Shown: positions 17,683-25,345 of the stretch, one piece after another | How the letters are laid out: each line of letters opens with the position of its first letter | Position numbering within the stretch: the stretch's first letter is position 1 | Assembly (NCBI RefSeq): GCF_004802635.2 | Contig: NZ_CP046052.1 | Coordinates: 2,666,001-2,730,000, forward strand | Length of the DNA: 64,000 nucleotides | Direction of reading: 5' to 3' | Origin: Methylocystis heyeri | GTDB taxonomy: Bacteria; Pseudomonadota; Alphaproteobacteria; Rhizobiales; Beijerinckiaceae | Translations under genes and position numbers: made by a program | Notes under the pieces: model-generated | The model's database searches: none | The model's input: the letters and a program-made list of their open reading frames with translations, nothing else | Told to the model about the DNA's origin: nothing

Positions 17683-18737
17683 TCGCCCTTGGCTCCCATC
17701 TCGGCGACAACGCCGGCAACGATGCGGGCGGTTTGCTCCCAGCGCGGCAGCTCTCGACCCGCGCGCCAAGCCGCCTCGGACAATTCAAACCGCAGATCCG
17801 GATCGGCGATCGCATTGCGTAGCGCCCGTTGCAGATCGACGACACCGCCCGGCGCGACTTTCAAACCGGCGCCGTCTGGAACCGTCTCCGCGGCTGCGCC
17901 CCCGGTTGAAGAGACGATGGCCAATCCGCGCGTCATCGCTTCGGTGAGAGACATTCCATAGCCTTCATAGTAGGAGGCCGAAACAAAGAGATCGGCTCTG
18001 TCGAAAATGCTCGCGAGGTCTTCGCTTGCGACCTCCCCCAAGATTTCAATGCGGCTTTCCAGAGATTTTGCCGCGATCAGCCCTTTGAGCGCCCCGGTTG
18101 TGAGGGGATCACGGGAATCGTTTCCGACAATGCGCAGGCGCCAGTCGAGATCGACAAGGCCTGAAAGCGCCTCCACCAGCACGTCGAAAGCTTTGCGCGG
18201 AACGATCGCACCCACCGCTAGGAGCGTTGTCGCGCCGCCGGACCCTTGCGCCCGTGGAGCCGAATCGACGCCGGGCGGCGCAACGGCGATCTTTGCGTGA
18301 TCAACTCCAAACTCGCGGGCGAGCAGCGCACGGGTGTGTGCGCTGGTGACGATCACATGCGACGCGAGCGCGAGCGCGCGCCTCTCGCTCTCGAACAGCG
18401 ATTCCGCGCGCTCCGGCGAAAGGCCCGTCTCGAGCGCAAGCGGATGATGACAGAGCGTGACGATCCGCGGGCCGATCGCAAGAACAGCCGCTTCCGGCAG
18501 AACGCCATAGGCGAGTCCGTCGATAAGAATGACATCCCCGTCGCGCCGGCGCCGCGCAATCGCGTCGACGCTCGACGCGACATCCTCGGCGGATGGAGCG
18601 GGAAAGCTCTCTGGCAGGGGACAGTAGTCAACCTCTATGCCCTGCTCTCCCAACGCTTCGATCAGGCGCCGATCATATTCGTAGCCGCCAGTCCGCACTC
18701 GGATATCGCCGGGGATCGCAAAGACGACCCTCGTCAT
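17679..18737 (-). CDS. GT4-family glycosyltransferase
   Basis: A 352-residue GT-B enzyme. The N-terminal half begins MTRVVFAIPGDIRVRTGGYEYD with the Gly-Gly acceptor loop. The C-terminal half contains LLAVGAIVPRKAFDVLVEAL, RLRIVGN and the donor-binding E-x7-E region (SYYEGYGMSLTEAMTRGLAIV). It would transfer a sugar from a nucleotide-sugar donor, retaining the anomer. It overlaps the PTPS-like gene upstream (ATGA at 18734-18737) and the methyltransferase downstream (ATGA at 17679-17682). Being locked between a pterin-synthase relative and a methyltransferase suggests that it decorates the small-molecule product rather than a cell-wall polymer, but that is inference. Confidence 0.82.
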   Translation of the reverse strand: MTRVVFAIPGDIRVRTGGYEYDRRLIEALGEQGIEVDYCPLPESFPAPSAEDVASSVDAIARRRRDGDVILIDGLAYGVLPEAAVLAIGPRIVTLCHHPLALETGLSPERAESLFESERRALALASHVIVTSAHTRALLAREFGVDHAKIAVAPPGVDSAPRAQGSGGATTLLAVGAIVPRKAFDVLVEALSGLVDLDWRLRIVGNDSRDPLTTGALKGLIAAKSLESRIEILGEVASEDLASIFDRADLFVSASYYEGYGMSLTEAMTRGLAIVSSTGGAAAETVPDGAGLKVAPGGVVDLQRALRNAIADPDLRFELSEAAWRAGRELPRWEQTARIVAGVVAEMGAKGE

Positions 18738-19138
18738 CCCGAGACTGGTCCCTCGAACCAGGCGCGCGCTACATGCGACTCGTGCAGCGTCACGCGAATG
18801 CGGGAAACGCCGTCCCCCCCTGGCCCGAGCGCGCCGGAACGCGCAGCCAGAGCTATAGCTTCGAAAACATGGCGTGTGAGGAATTCGGTTGTGGTCTGCT
18901 GACCCTTGAACGCTTCTACCTCGTCGAGATTGCGATAATTAAGGGGCGCCAGCGTCGCTTTCAACGCCTCATGGGCGCGGCCGATGTCGACGACGATGTT
19001 GTCCTCGGTGAGCCGCTCACGGAAGAAAGCCACGTCGACGACGAAAGTTGCGCCGTGCAGCCTCTGAGCCGGCCCGAATAATTCCCCGCGGAAACTATGG
19101 GCGATCATGATGTGGTCGCGAACTTCGACGGCGTACAC
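18734..19138 (-). CDS. Divergent 6-pyruvoyl-tetrahydropterin synthase / QueD-like protein
   Basis: A 134-residue member of the T-fold PTPS/QueD superfamily. The fold markers are present: AHSFRGE (first zinc His), RLHGATF (second zinc His), VVDIGRAHEAL, LNYRNLDEV, TTTEFLTRHVFEAI and a C-terminal LHESHVARAWFE with the substrate-anchoring Glu. In the usual C-x3-HGH motif the catalytic Cys is replaced by Ala and the third zinc His by Ala (HGATF), so standard PTPS or QueD chemistry is doubtful. Start is GTG at 19138 with AAGGAG about 6-7 bases upstream, which fits better than the longer frame from 19231 that overlaps the dehydrogenase gene. It is tightly coupled to the glycosyltransferase (ATGA). 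The substrate is predicted to be pterin- or pyrimidine-like. Confidence 0.75.
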   Translation of the reverse strand: MYAVEVRDHIMIAHSFRGELFGPAQRLHGATFVVDVAFFRERLTEDNIVVDIGRAHEALKATLAPLNYRNLDEVEAFKGQQTTTEFLTRHVFEAIALAARSGALGPGGDGVSRIRVTLHESHVARAWFEGPVSG

Positions 19139-19160
19139 GAGCGTCTCCTTATCGAGTGGA

Positions 19161-20180
19161 TCAATAGCGAATGAGGGTCGCAAGGCCCGGCGCGTCCGCG
19201 GCGAGAAGTCGCGGCAGTTCCCGCGCGACATCGGCGAACGCGACTTCCTCGGTGATGAGCAGGTCGAGGCGCGGGTCGGAAAGAAGCTCCAGCGCCTTGT
19301 CCAACCGACGGGCGTAGGTCCAGCGTGGATGGCGGGAGGGCGCCACTCGACCGACCTGCGACGAGATCAATTGCAAGCGCTTGGCGTGGAAGGCGCCGCC
19401 GAGCGGAACCGGCGTATCGCCTGCGCCGTGCCAGCTCGTCTCGACGATCTTGGCTTCCAGGCCTGCGCAAGCCAGAGCGAGCGCCAGTCCCGCGGCCGAG
19501 GCGCTGGCATGAAAAACGACGTCGGCCTCGATATCTTCAGGCGCGAATTTTCCCGACGACTGGAACTTCGCTCCAAACTCGAGAACCACAGATCGGCGGG
19601 ATTCGTCCTTGTCGACGACGGTGACCTCGGCGCCCGGAAGCCCGGCTACGAGATAAGCGATCAGCAACCCGACCACGCCGGCGCCGATGATCACGATCCG
19701 GTCTCCGGGGCCCGCGCCCGCGTCCCAAACCGCGTTGAGCGCCGTCTCCATATTGGCGCCGAGCGTCGCCCGTCGCAGCGGCGTGGACGAAGGGATTGGG
19801 CGCAGCGCCGAAAGCGGCGCGACGAAACGATCCTGATGCGGGTGAAGACAGAACACCGCGCGACCGACCCAATCCGCCGGGCCCGCTTCCACGACGCCGG
19901 CGGCGCAGTAGCCGTATTTTACAGGAAAGCAAAAGTCGCCCTGCTGAAAAGGCGCGCGCATCCGCTCATGCTCGGCGCCGGGAATGCGCCCTTCGAACAC
20001 CAAGCGCTCCGTGCCTCGGCTGATCGCGCTCCAAATCGTGCCGACCTGCGCCTCTTCAGCGCCGGGAGCCCGAAGAGCCTGCGCGCGCAAACTCGGCCGC
20101 CACGACGCTTCAAACCACAAGGCGCGCGACTCATTCTCCTGTTCCTGGTAGGATTTTATTCCCAGAGACAATTTACGCAC
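19161..20180 (-). CDS. MDR-family dehydrogenase, BchC-like
   Basis: A 339-residue medium-chain dehydrogenase/reductase. The N-terminal catalytic domain has SAISRGTERLVFEGRIP, which resembles BchC (bacteriochlorophyllide dehydrogenase) and its relatives rather than classical zinc alcohol dehydrogenases; the usual catalytic Cys and structural four-Cys lobe are absent. The NAD(P)-binding motif is VIIGAGVVGLLIAYLVAG. The start is uncertain: GTG at 20180 gives the full frame, while a CAGGAG sequence further in could support a TTG start near ALWFEASW, where homologues often begin. It is the first gene of the operon and lies 22 bp before the PTPS-like gene. No other bacteriochlorophyll gene is nearby, so it more likely oxidises the cluster's own hydroxylated product. 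Confidence 0.75.
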   Translation of the reverse strand: MRKLSLGIKSYQEQENESRALWFEASWRPSLRAQALRAPGAEEAQVGTIWSAISRGTERLVFEGRIPGAEHERMRAPFQQGDFCFPVKYGYCAAGVVEAGPADWVGRAVFCLHPHQDRFVAPLSALRPIPSSTPLRRATLGANMETALNAVWDAGAGPGDRIVIIGAGVVGLLIAYLVAGLPGAEVTVVDKDESRRSVVLEFGAKFQSSGKFAPEDIEADVVFHASASAAGLALALACAGLEAKIVETSWHGAGDTPVPLGGAFHAKRLQLISSQVGRVAPSRHPRWTYARRLDKALELLSDPRLDLLITEEVAFADVARELPRLLAADAPGLATLIRY

Positions 20181-20258
20181 CCCATGTTCCCAAGCTATTA
20201 CTAGTCCATAGCGTGATCATACGCCAGAGTTTTCCCATGATCATAGTAGGAACATAAG
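20181..20258. promoter_or_regulatory. Divergent control region with nested inverted repeats
   Basis: The 78 bp between the BchC-like operon and the OpgH-like gene contain an outer inverted repeat ATGTTCC (20184-20190) / GGAACAT (20249-20255). Inside are two copies of the self-complementary TGATCA core, at 20214-20219 and within ATGATCAT at 20237-20244. Two identical boxes about 24 bp apart, flanked by a dyad, in a divergent promoter are typical of a regulator binding two adjacent helix faces. The regulator is not identifiable from this window. Confidence 0.55.
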
Positions 20259-22001
20259 ATGCATGGCCGCATTCCGTCCATGACGCCCACCGGCCTGCAA
20301 AGTCTCACGGAGCTCCGAAGGCGACGCCTCTTTGTCCTATGCCTGAACGGACTGGTTTATTTCGCGCTGCTGTTCTGGCTTGCGGCAAGCCTCGGCGCCG
20401 GCGGCTGGAGCTTCCCGCGCGCCGGCATCCTAGCGGCCTTCGCGATCGCGGCGCCATGGAGCGTGCTCGGATTATGCAATGCGGCGATCGGTTTTTGGCT
20501 GCTGCATTTCCATGGCGACGGCCTCGCCGTCACGGCGCCCTTCGCACGTTCCGCCGAAGGCCGCGGATGGCCGCGCAGCCGAACGGCGATGCTGCTGACA
20601 TTGCGCAATGAGGATCCCGCGCGAGCCTTCGCAAGGTTGGGCGCAATGATGGAGAGCGTGGCGGCGACCGGCGCCGCCGATCGTTTCGACTGGTTCGTGT
20701 TGAGCGATACGAGCGATCCGCGGATCGCCGCGCAGGAAGAGACCGAGTTCGCGTGTTGGAAATCGCAAGCTCGCCAGGATGGGGTCCGGCTGCATTACCG
20801 GCGCCGGATCGACAACGCGGGGTACAAGGCGGGCAATATCCGCGATTTTTGCGAGAATCGGGGCGCCGAATTCGAGTTCATGATCCCGCTCGACGCGGAC
20901 AGTCTGATGGATGGAGAAACGATCTTGCGACTGGTGCGCATGGGCGAGGCGCATCCAAGGATCGGCATCCTGCAAAGCCTCGTCGTCGGGGCGCCGTCGC
21001 GGTCGGCCTTTGCGCGAATCTTTCAGTTTGGGATGCGCCACGGAATGAGAACATACACGATGGGCGCGACATGGTGGGCGGGGGATTGCGGGCCCTTCTG
21101 GGGGCACAATGCTCTCGTCCGCGTCGCGCCTTTCGCAAGACACTGCGTCCTGCCCAGGCTGGAGGGCGACCGGCACATCCTTTCCCACGATCAAATAGAG
21201 GCGGCGCTCATGCGCCGCGCCGGTTTCGAGGTGCGCGCGCTGCCTCTCGAATGCGGCAGCTACGAGGAGAATCCGCCCGAATTGCTTGGATTCGTCATGC
21301 GCGATCTGCGCTGGTGCCAAGGCAATATGCAATATTTCAAATTGCTTGGCCTTCCCGGACTCTTGCCCACGAGCCGTTTTCAACTCGTCTGGGCGATCAG
21401 CATGTTCATGGGCGCTCCCGCCTGGACAGCGGTCATTGCGCTCGGCGCGTCGACGGTCGCCTTCGAAGACGTCTCGTCTATTCCCGCGGCTTCGCTAAAA
21501 GCGATTTATCTCACCTTTCTCGGCTTCAGCCTCGCACCCAAAATTTTCGGCTTCGGAGATGTCCTGCTCACGCCAGGAGGCCTCGCGCGCTATGGCGGCG
21601 CGGGAAAATTCTTCTTCGGAGCGACGGTCGAAATCGTGAGCTCGCTCATCATCGGAGCCGTCACCTCGCTGAGCGAGACGATTTTTCTCCTCGGTCTCGC
21701 GCTCGGCCACACGATGGGCTGGCCGGCGCAGACGCGCGACGCAAAGGGACTTAAGTTCCGCGAGACGGCGATCAGTCTTTCTCCCCATTTTCTATTCGGC
21801 TGCATAACCCTTGCGCTGAGCGCCTGCTTCGCGCCGCGGCTCGCGATATGGTCCCTGCCCGTGACCGCCGGATACATATTCGCGGTTCCTTTCGCTCTCG
21901 CAACCGCCGCGCCGAGAATCGGGAAGTGGTTTCGACGCCGAGCCCTTTGTGCAACGCCAGAGGAAATCCTGCCTCCAAAAATACTCGCGCCTTTCCTGTG
22001 A
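20259..22001 (+). CDS. OpgH/MdoH-like membrane glucosyltransferase (GT2)
   Basis: A 580-residue membrane protein. Two transmembrane helices (about residues 27-47 and 54-83) precede a cytosolic GT2 domain with TLRNEDP, FVLSDTSDP, IPLDADSLM (DxD), GPFWGHNALVR, HDQIEAA and the acceptor motif LRWCQGNMQ (the RW of QxxRW-type enzymes). At least four further transmembrane helices follow. These motifs match OpgH, which makes the backbone of osmoregulated periplasmic glucans from UDP-glucose. OpgH of E. coli is about 850 aa, so this is a short form, and no opgG or opgD lies beside it. ATG at 20259 has AGGAAC upstream; MTPTG at 20280 is an alternative. It shares its control region with the BchC-like operon, so it may glycosylate or export the same product. 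Confidence 0.78.
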   Translation: MHGRIPSMTPTGLQSLTELRRRRLFVLCLNGLVYFALLFWLAASLGAGGWSFPRAGILAAFAIAAPWSVLGLCNAAIGFWLLHFHGDGLAVTAPFARSAEGRGWPRSRTAMLLTLRNEDPARAFARLGAMMESVAATGAADRFDWFVLSDTSDPRIAAQEETEFACWKSQARQDGVRLHYRRRIDNAGYKAGNIRDFCENRGAEFEFMIPLDADSLMDGETILRLVRMGEAHPRIGILQSLVVGAPSRSAFARIFQFGMRHGMRTYTMGATWWAGDCGPFWGHNALVRVAPFARHCVLPRLEGDRHILSHDQIEAALMRRAGFEVRALPLECGSYEENPPELLGFVMRDLRWCQGNMQYFKLLGLPGLLPTSRFQLVWAISMFMGAPAWTAVIALGASTVAFEDVSSIPAASLKAIYLTFLGFSLAPKIFGFGDVLLTPGGLARYGGAGKFFFGATVEIVSSLIIGAVTSLSETIFLLGLALGHTMGWPAQTRDAKGLKFRETAISLSPHFLFGCITLALSACFAPRLAIWSLPVTAGYIFAVPFALATAAPRIGKWFRRRALCATPEEILPPKILAPFL

Positions 22002-22410
22002 ACCTGCCTGATCGCGACTCTCCGCCCGAGCCACGATGAGTTGGCCTACAGTCGTGTTACCGGATCTATTAATAGGATTACATCGCCGTTCTGGAATTTT
22101 TATCGAGACAGACGCCGACCGGGACGCCGAGCCGTTGTTCGGGGCGGCGACAGGCGTTCAAGATTTATGACGCACTTAAATTATAGCATTATTACAAAGT
22201 CTTATTGAAAAATGCAACCTGGGCCGCAGAGAACACGGCGCCGGCGAGGCCGCGCGCCAACGCGCGCAACGCTTCCAAAGCAGCCGTTCGAAGTTGACGC
22301 CGCGCGCCTTTTAATCTACCTTGTCTATATGATTTAACAAGCATCCAGCGCGCGCCCAGCTCGACTGAGCGACGAGGCGACGTTGCCTTCGAAGCGAGCC
22401 CCTTCCCGCC
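22002..22410. other. Intergenic region after the OpgH-like gene
   Basis: About 409 bp. It is AT-rich at 22040-22090 and 22165-22210. A TTGACG hexamer at 22294-22299 with TACCTT 17 bases later may be the promoter of the next gene. A long open frame on the minus strand covers part of the region but reads mostly as the complement of the next gene. No RNA gene or terminator with a T-tract was recognised. Confidence 0.45.
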
Positions 22411-22764
22411 ATGCAAGTGCGAAAGACTGTCGACTTCGACCTTAAATACGCGGTCCTCCTCGCCGTCTGCGCGCTTTGCGTCACCCCGGCGGCCGCCAAT
22501 TACGGTTACTGCTTCACGCCGGGTTTGATGGGCGGAACGAAGGTCTTCATTCACGAAGCGGTTCGTGAAGACGAGTTCTGGGACGGCGCAGTGGTCAAGG
22601 CCTACCGCAGCGACCTCGAAAACGCGCGGCGCTTTCGCTTTACGGCTCTGTCCTGCCCGAGCTTCGACACAGAAAGCGAAGCGCAGGAGCATCTCGCAGC
22701 CACGCGCACGCAGTTTCTGCGTCGAGGCTTTACCGAGTTCCTTTACCCGATGCGCCCGGACTGA
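22411..22764 (+). CDS. Small secreted protein of unknown function
   Basis: A 117-residue protein with a convincing signal peptide (basic start MQVRK, hydrophobic core YAVLLAVCALCVTPAAA, cleavage near AAA|NYG). The mature part is about 87 residues, with two Cys (in YGYCFTP and LSCPSF) that could form a disulfide in the periplasm, and mixed charged/aromatic composition. I do not recognise a family. It lies about 90 bp upstream of a membrane-protein gene on the same strand and may be co-transcribed with it. The plus-strand reading is preferred over the overlapping minus-strand frame because of the signal peptide. Confidence 0.55.
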   Translation: MQVRKTVDFDLKYAVLLAVCALCVTPAAANYGYCFTPGLMGGTKVFIHEAVREDEFWDGAVVKAYRSDLENARRFRFTALSCPSFDTESEAQEHLAATRTQFLRRGFTEFLYPMRPD

Positions 22765-22852
22765 CGCTTCACGCTTCGAAACTTCTACCGCCGGCACGGG
22801 TTCGATACGAGCCCCCCGCCCTTCCAAAAGCCCATGATCAAGGAGAGCAATC

Positions 22853-23590
22853 GTGACAAGCGCCGCTTCAGCTATTCCCGCAACCAATCGACGAATCGAG
22901 GATTGGTTCGTCGGCCTCGCTCTTCTTCTCCTGGTGGTTGGGTTTGCGCCGACCTTTTATCTGAAACCCGTATTCGAGGCGGGAAAGCCGCTGACGCTGC
23001 TCGTGATTGCTCACGGCGTGACAACTACGGCCTGGATCGTCGTTTTTGCATTTCAATATTTCGCAGTGAACGCGGGGTCGCGGGAGAGGCATAAAACAGT
23101 CGGCGTCATCGGCGCAGTCCTGTTCGGACTGGTTGTCGCATTGTCGCTTGTCACCGCAGTCGCTCGGGTCGCTTCTGCATCCCCCCAAGTGTCGGGACCC
23201 GCGCCCTTGATTGGGCTGGCCTATCCGTTCTGGGTGCTCTTCGAGGTCACGCTCTTCGGCATCGGGGCTCTCGCTTCGGTTCGTCGCCCGGAGTGGCATC
23301 GCCACTTCCAATTCGCCGGTTTCTTTTCCTTCATCGCGCCCGCGACGGCGCGCGCATTGCGCTTCGTCGTTCCCGCAGGACCCATAGTGACCTATGGTTC
23401 ATTGCTGATTTCCATCCTGCTCTATGTCGGCGCGACCCGTCTCAAGGATGTTCGCTCAGGAAGAATATCACGTGCGGCCGTGGTCGCCCTGGGCATTCAG
23501 TTTTTGACGCTCCTCCTTCTTTTCTTCAGCCTGGACGGCGCATCCTTATGGCTTCAGTTTGCTTCCGCCCTGACGGGATATCCGCAGTAG
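22853..23590 (+). CDS. Multi-spanning membrane protein of unknown function
   Basis: A 245-residue integral membrane protein with about seven hydrophobic helices, starting at GTG 22853 with AAGGAG about 7 bases upstream. The loops carry conserved-looking His/Arg motifs: RERHKTVGVIGA between helices 2 and 3 and RRPEWHRHFQFAG before helix 5. Such His placements in membrane helices recall cytochrome-b561-like or DUF2306-like proteins, but I cannot assign either. The C-terminus ends in the last helix. It forms a likely transcription unit with the preceding secreted protein and is followed by a strong hairpin about 45 bp after its stop. Confidence 0.65.
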   Translation: MTSAASAIPATNRRIEDWFVGLALLLLVVGFAPTFYLKPVFEAGKPLTLLVIAHGVTTTAWIVVFAFQYFAVNAGSRERHKTVGVIGAVLFGLVVALSLVTAVARVASASPQVSGPAPLIGLAYPFWVLFEVTLFGIGALASVRRPEWHRHFQFAGFFSFIAPATARALRFVVPAGPIVTYGSLLISILLYVGATRLKDVRSGRISRAAVVALGIQFLTLLLLFFSLDGASLWLQFASALTGYPQ

Positions 23591-23632
23591 AACACGGCTG
23601 CAGGATGCACACATTTCCAAAGTCGTCAGTCC

Positions 23633-23663
23633 CGCCCTGGCCGGAATCGTCCCGGCCAGGGCG
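23633..23663. terminator. Perfect 12-bp hairpin after the membrane-protein gene
   Basis: CGCCCTGGCCGG (23633-23644) and CCGGCCAGGGCG (23652-23663) are perfect complements with a 7-base loop. It lies 43 bp after the stop of the upstream gene. There is no T-tract, so it may stabilise the 3' end or act with Rho rather than as a classical intrinsic terminator. Confidence 0.6.
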
Positions 23664-24020
23664 ACCCTGCGAGATGTGTGACGCCATTAGATAGCCCATG
23701 GCGACCGCGGACCAGACATCCGCAGCGACGCCATTCGGACTGTCGCCGTTCAGACTGAGCGCATGCCGATATGCCGGGAGCCCCTGCACATTGGCGCGCG
23801 CTTTATCGCGTTATGGCGCTCACGCTACGCCCTGTCGACTGAGAGTCTTTCGCCATTCGGACCAGCTTATCGCGCCGCCGACGACACCGGGTAAATTGCC
23901 CGGCTCATGTCAGGCTGCTCGCCCGATACGCCATAGAGGACGGCGGTTATTGTCGGGAGAATATCTATCGGAAAACAGGCGGTCGAGATCGTTTGCGCCG
24001 CGGGACCGAGGAAGAGAAAC
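23664..24020. other. Intergenic region upstream of the DUF3047 gene
   Basis: About 357 bp without a gene I can support. It should contain the promoter of the DUF3047 gene. A minus-strand frame near 23867-24076 contains a peptide vaguely like a sulfatase metal-site loop (FPIDILPTI) but has no start, length or partner to back it. Confidence 0.4.
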
Positions 24021-25247
24021 ATGTGCCTCTCTTGTCTGGAGCCTTTTGCCCCCAACACGGGGACGCTCGGCGGCATTTCCAGGCGCGATATTTTGCGCTG
24101 CGCCGTAATTCTTGGCGCTGCGGCGCCATTTTCGGCCAGCCTACCGAACGGCGTGTCCGCTACGGAGCGCAGTCTTACGTCCTCGGAAGACTTCCGAAAC
24201 GGCGTCGAGGGCCTCGTCGCGCGAGCGAGATCGCCGGAACTCGCAGACTATCGGCTTTTCGAAATAAGCGGCTCGGATCTGCCATGGATCGATCTCGGCC
24301 TCGCGGCCTCGAAGGGACAGCAGGTCTCCTTTCTCCTCACCGGGCGCATGTGGATCGCGCGCCAACTCGACCTCTGGTTCCCGCCCGGCCTCGTATTCCA
24401 TGTACGCGCGCGTGGGAAACGGCCGATCTACAGCCCGGGAACCGACACCGGCACGATGACCGCGGCCCATGACGGCCCCCTCGAGATCGCCCGCGCCGCT
24501 GCGCAATTCGCGGACGAGGACGGAACGCTCTGGACCCCAGTGGACGAATATCGCAAGCAGGAGGCGAGGATTGCGGGCGTCGCGCTTTTGTGGAACGGCG
24601 ACGCCGCCGCCGGCCTCGCCAGTCTCGCGGCGCATGGCGATGTCGACGGTCTCGTCGCCGCCGAGATCGCCCGGCTGAAACGCGGACGCAAGCTGCCGGA
24701 AGGCTGGTCGAACTACTTCGGCCTCGGCGGCGGCGCAGAGGTTTTCACCCGCGCCGAGAATGGCGACATCGTCTGCGAGAGCGCCGGCTCGGCCTCGATC
24801 ATCGAGCGCCCGCTCCCGCTTCCCTTTTCGTCGCGCCCCAAGCTCGGCTGGCGCTGGAAGATCGATGAGCTTCCTTCGGCCGTGGCGGAGGATCAGGCGC
24901 CGTTCCACGACTATCTCTCGATCGGCGTGAAGTTCGAGGACGGACAGGACCTCACCTATATTTGGAGCGCGGCGCTGCCAACCGGAAAAGTGTTTCGTTG
25001 TCCGCTCGCGGGCTGGAGCAAGATCGAAACGCATATGATCGTCGATTCCGGGGCCGGCGGTCTCGGCTCCTGGCGCGCGTTCGAGCGCGACGTGGCCGCG
25101 GATTATGCGGCCCATATCGGCGGGCCGGCGAAGGAGATCAGCCACGTCTGGCTGCTCGCGGTCACGCCGTTCCAGCGCCGCCGTGGCGCGTGCCGTTACG
25201 CGGACATCAATATCGTCACCGCGGATGGCGCGGCGCGCAAATTATAG
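24021..25247 (+). CDS. Exported DUF3047 protein
   Basis: A 408-residue protein. The N-terminus carries a twin-arginine-like signal (SRRDILRCAVILGAAAPFSA), implying export of a folded or cofactor-bearing protein through Tat. The middle region (about 60-200) resembles a beta-sandwich with FLLTGRMWIAR. The C-terminal 200 residues match DUF3047 (LPLPFSSRPKLGWRWKIDEL, YLSIGVKFEDG, HMIVDSGAGGLGSWRAFERD, HVWLLAVTPFQ). DUF3047 proteins are mostly periplasmic and uncharacterised. Start ATG 24021 is supported by GGAAGAG about 5 bases upstream. It is followed by a small membrane-protein gene about 100 bp downstream. No catalytic motif is recognised. Confidence 0.75.
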   Translation: MCLSCLEPFAPNTGTLGGISRRDILRCAVILGAAAPFSASLPNGVSATERSLTSSEDFRNGVEGLVARARSPELADYRLFEISGSDLPWIDLGLAASKGQQVSFLLTGRMWIARQLDLWFPPGLVFHVRARGKRPIYSPGTDTGTMTAAHDGPLEIARAAAQFADEDGTLWTPVDEYRKQEARIAGVALLWNGDAAAGLASLAAHGDVDGLVAAEIARLKRGRKLPEGWSNYFGLGGGAEVFTRAENGDIVCESAGSASIIERPLPLPFSSRPKLGWRWKIDELPSAVAEDQAPFHDYLSIGVKFEDGQDLTYIWSAALPTGKVFRCPLAGWSKIETHMIVDSGAGGLGSWRAFERDVAADYAAHIGGPAKEISHVWLLAVTPFQRRRGACRYADINIVTADGAARKL

Positions 25248-25345
25248 CTGCGCCCATCAAGCTGAGGTCCATCGACCGGAGAAGAGCGCGGTTCCCGTTT
25301 CCTGATCTGTTCGGCAGATGTTTGCACCGCAAAGGACATGAGTGC

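Noticed and set aside
22192-22887. 231-residue minus-strand frame opposite the small secreted protein
   Set aside because: The plus-strand frame has a good signal peptide; the minus-strand product shows no ribosome site or motif and looks like a mirror of the coding strand.
23526-23789. 87-residue minus-strand frame after the seven-helix protein gene
   Set aside because: It overlaps the end of the upstream coding gene and contains the hairpin at 23633-23663; no family resemblance.
23867-24076. Possible sulfatase fragment (FPIDILPTI) on the minus strand
   Set aside because: Too short, overlaps the start of the DUF3047 gene and lacks all other sulfatase motifs; most likely chance.
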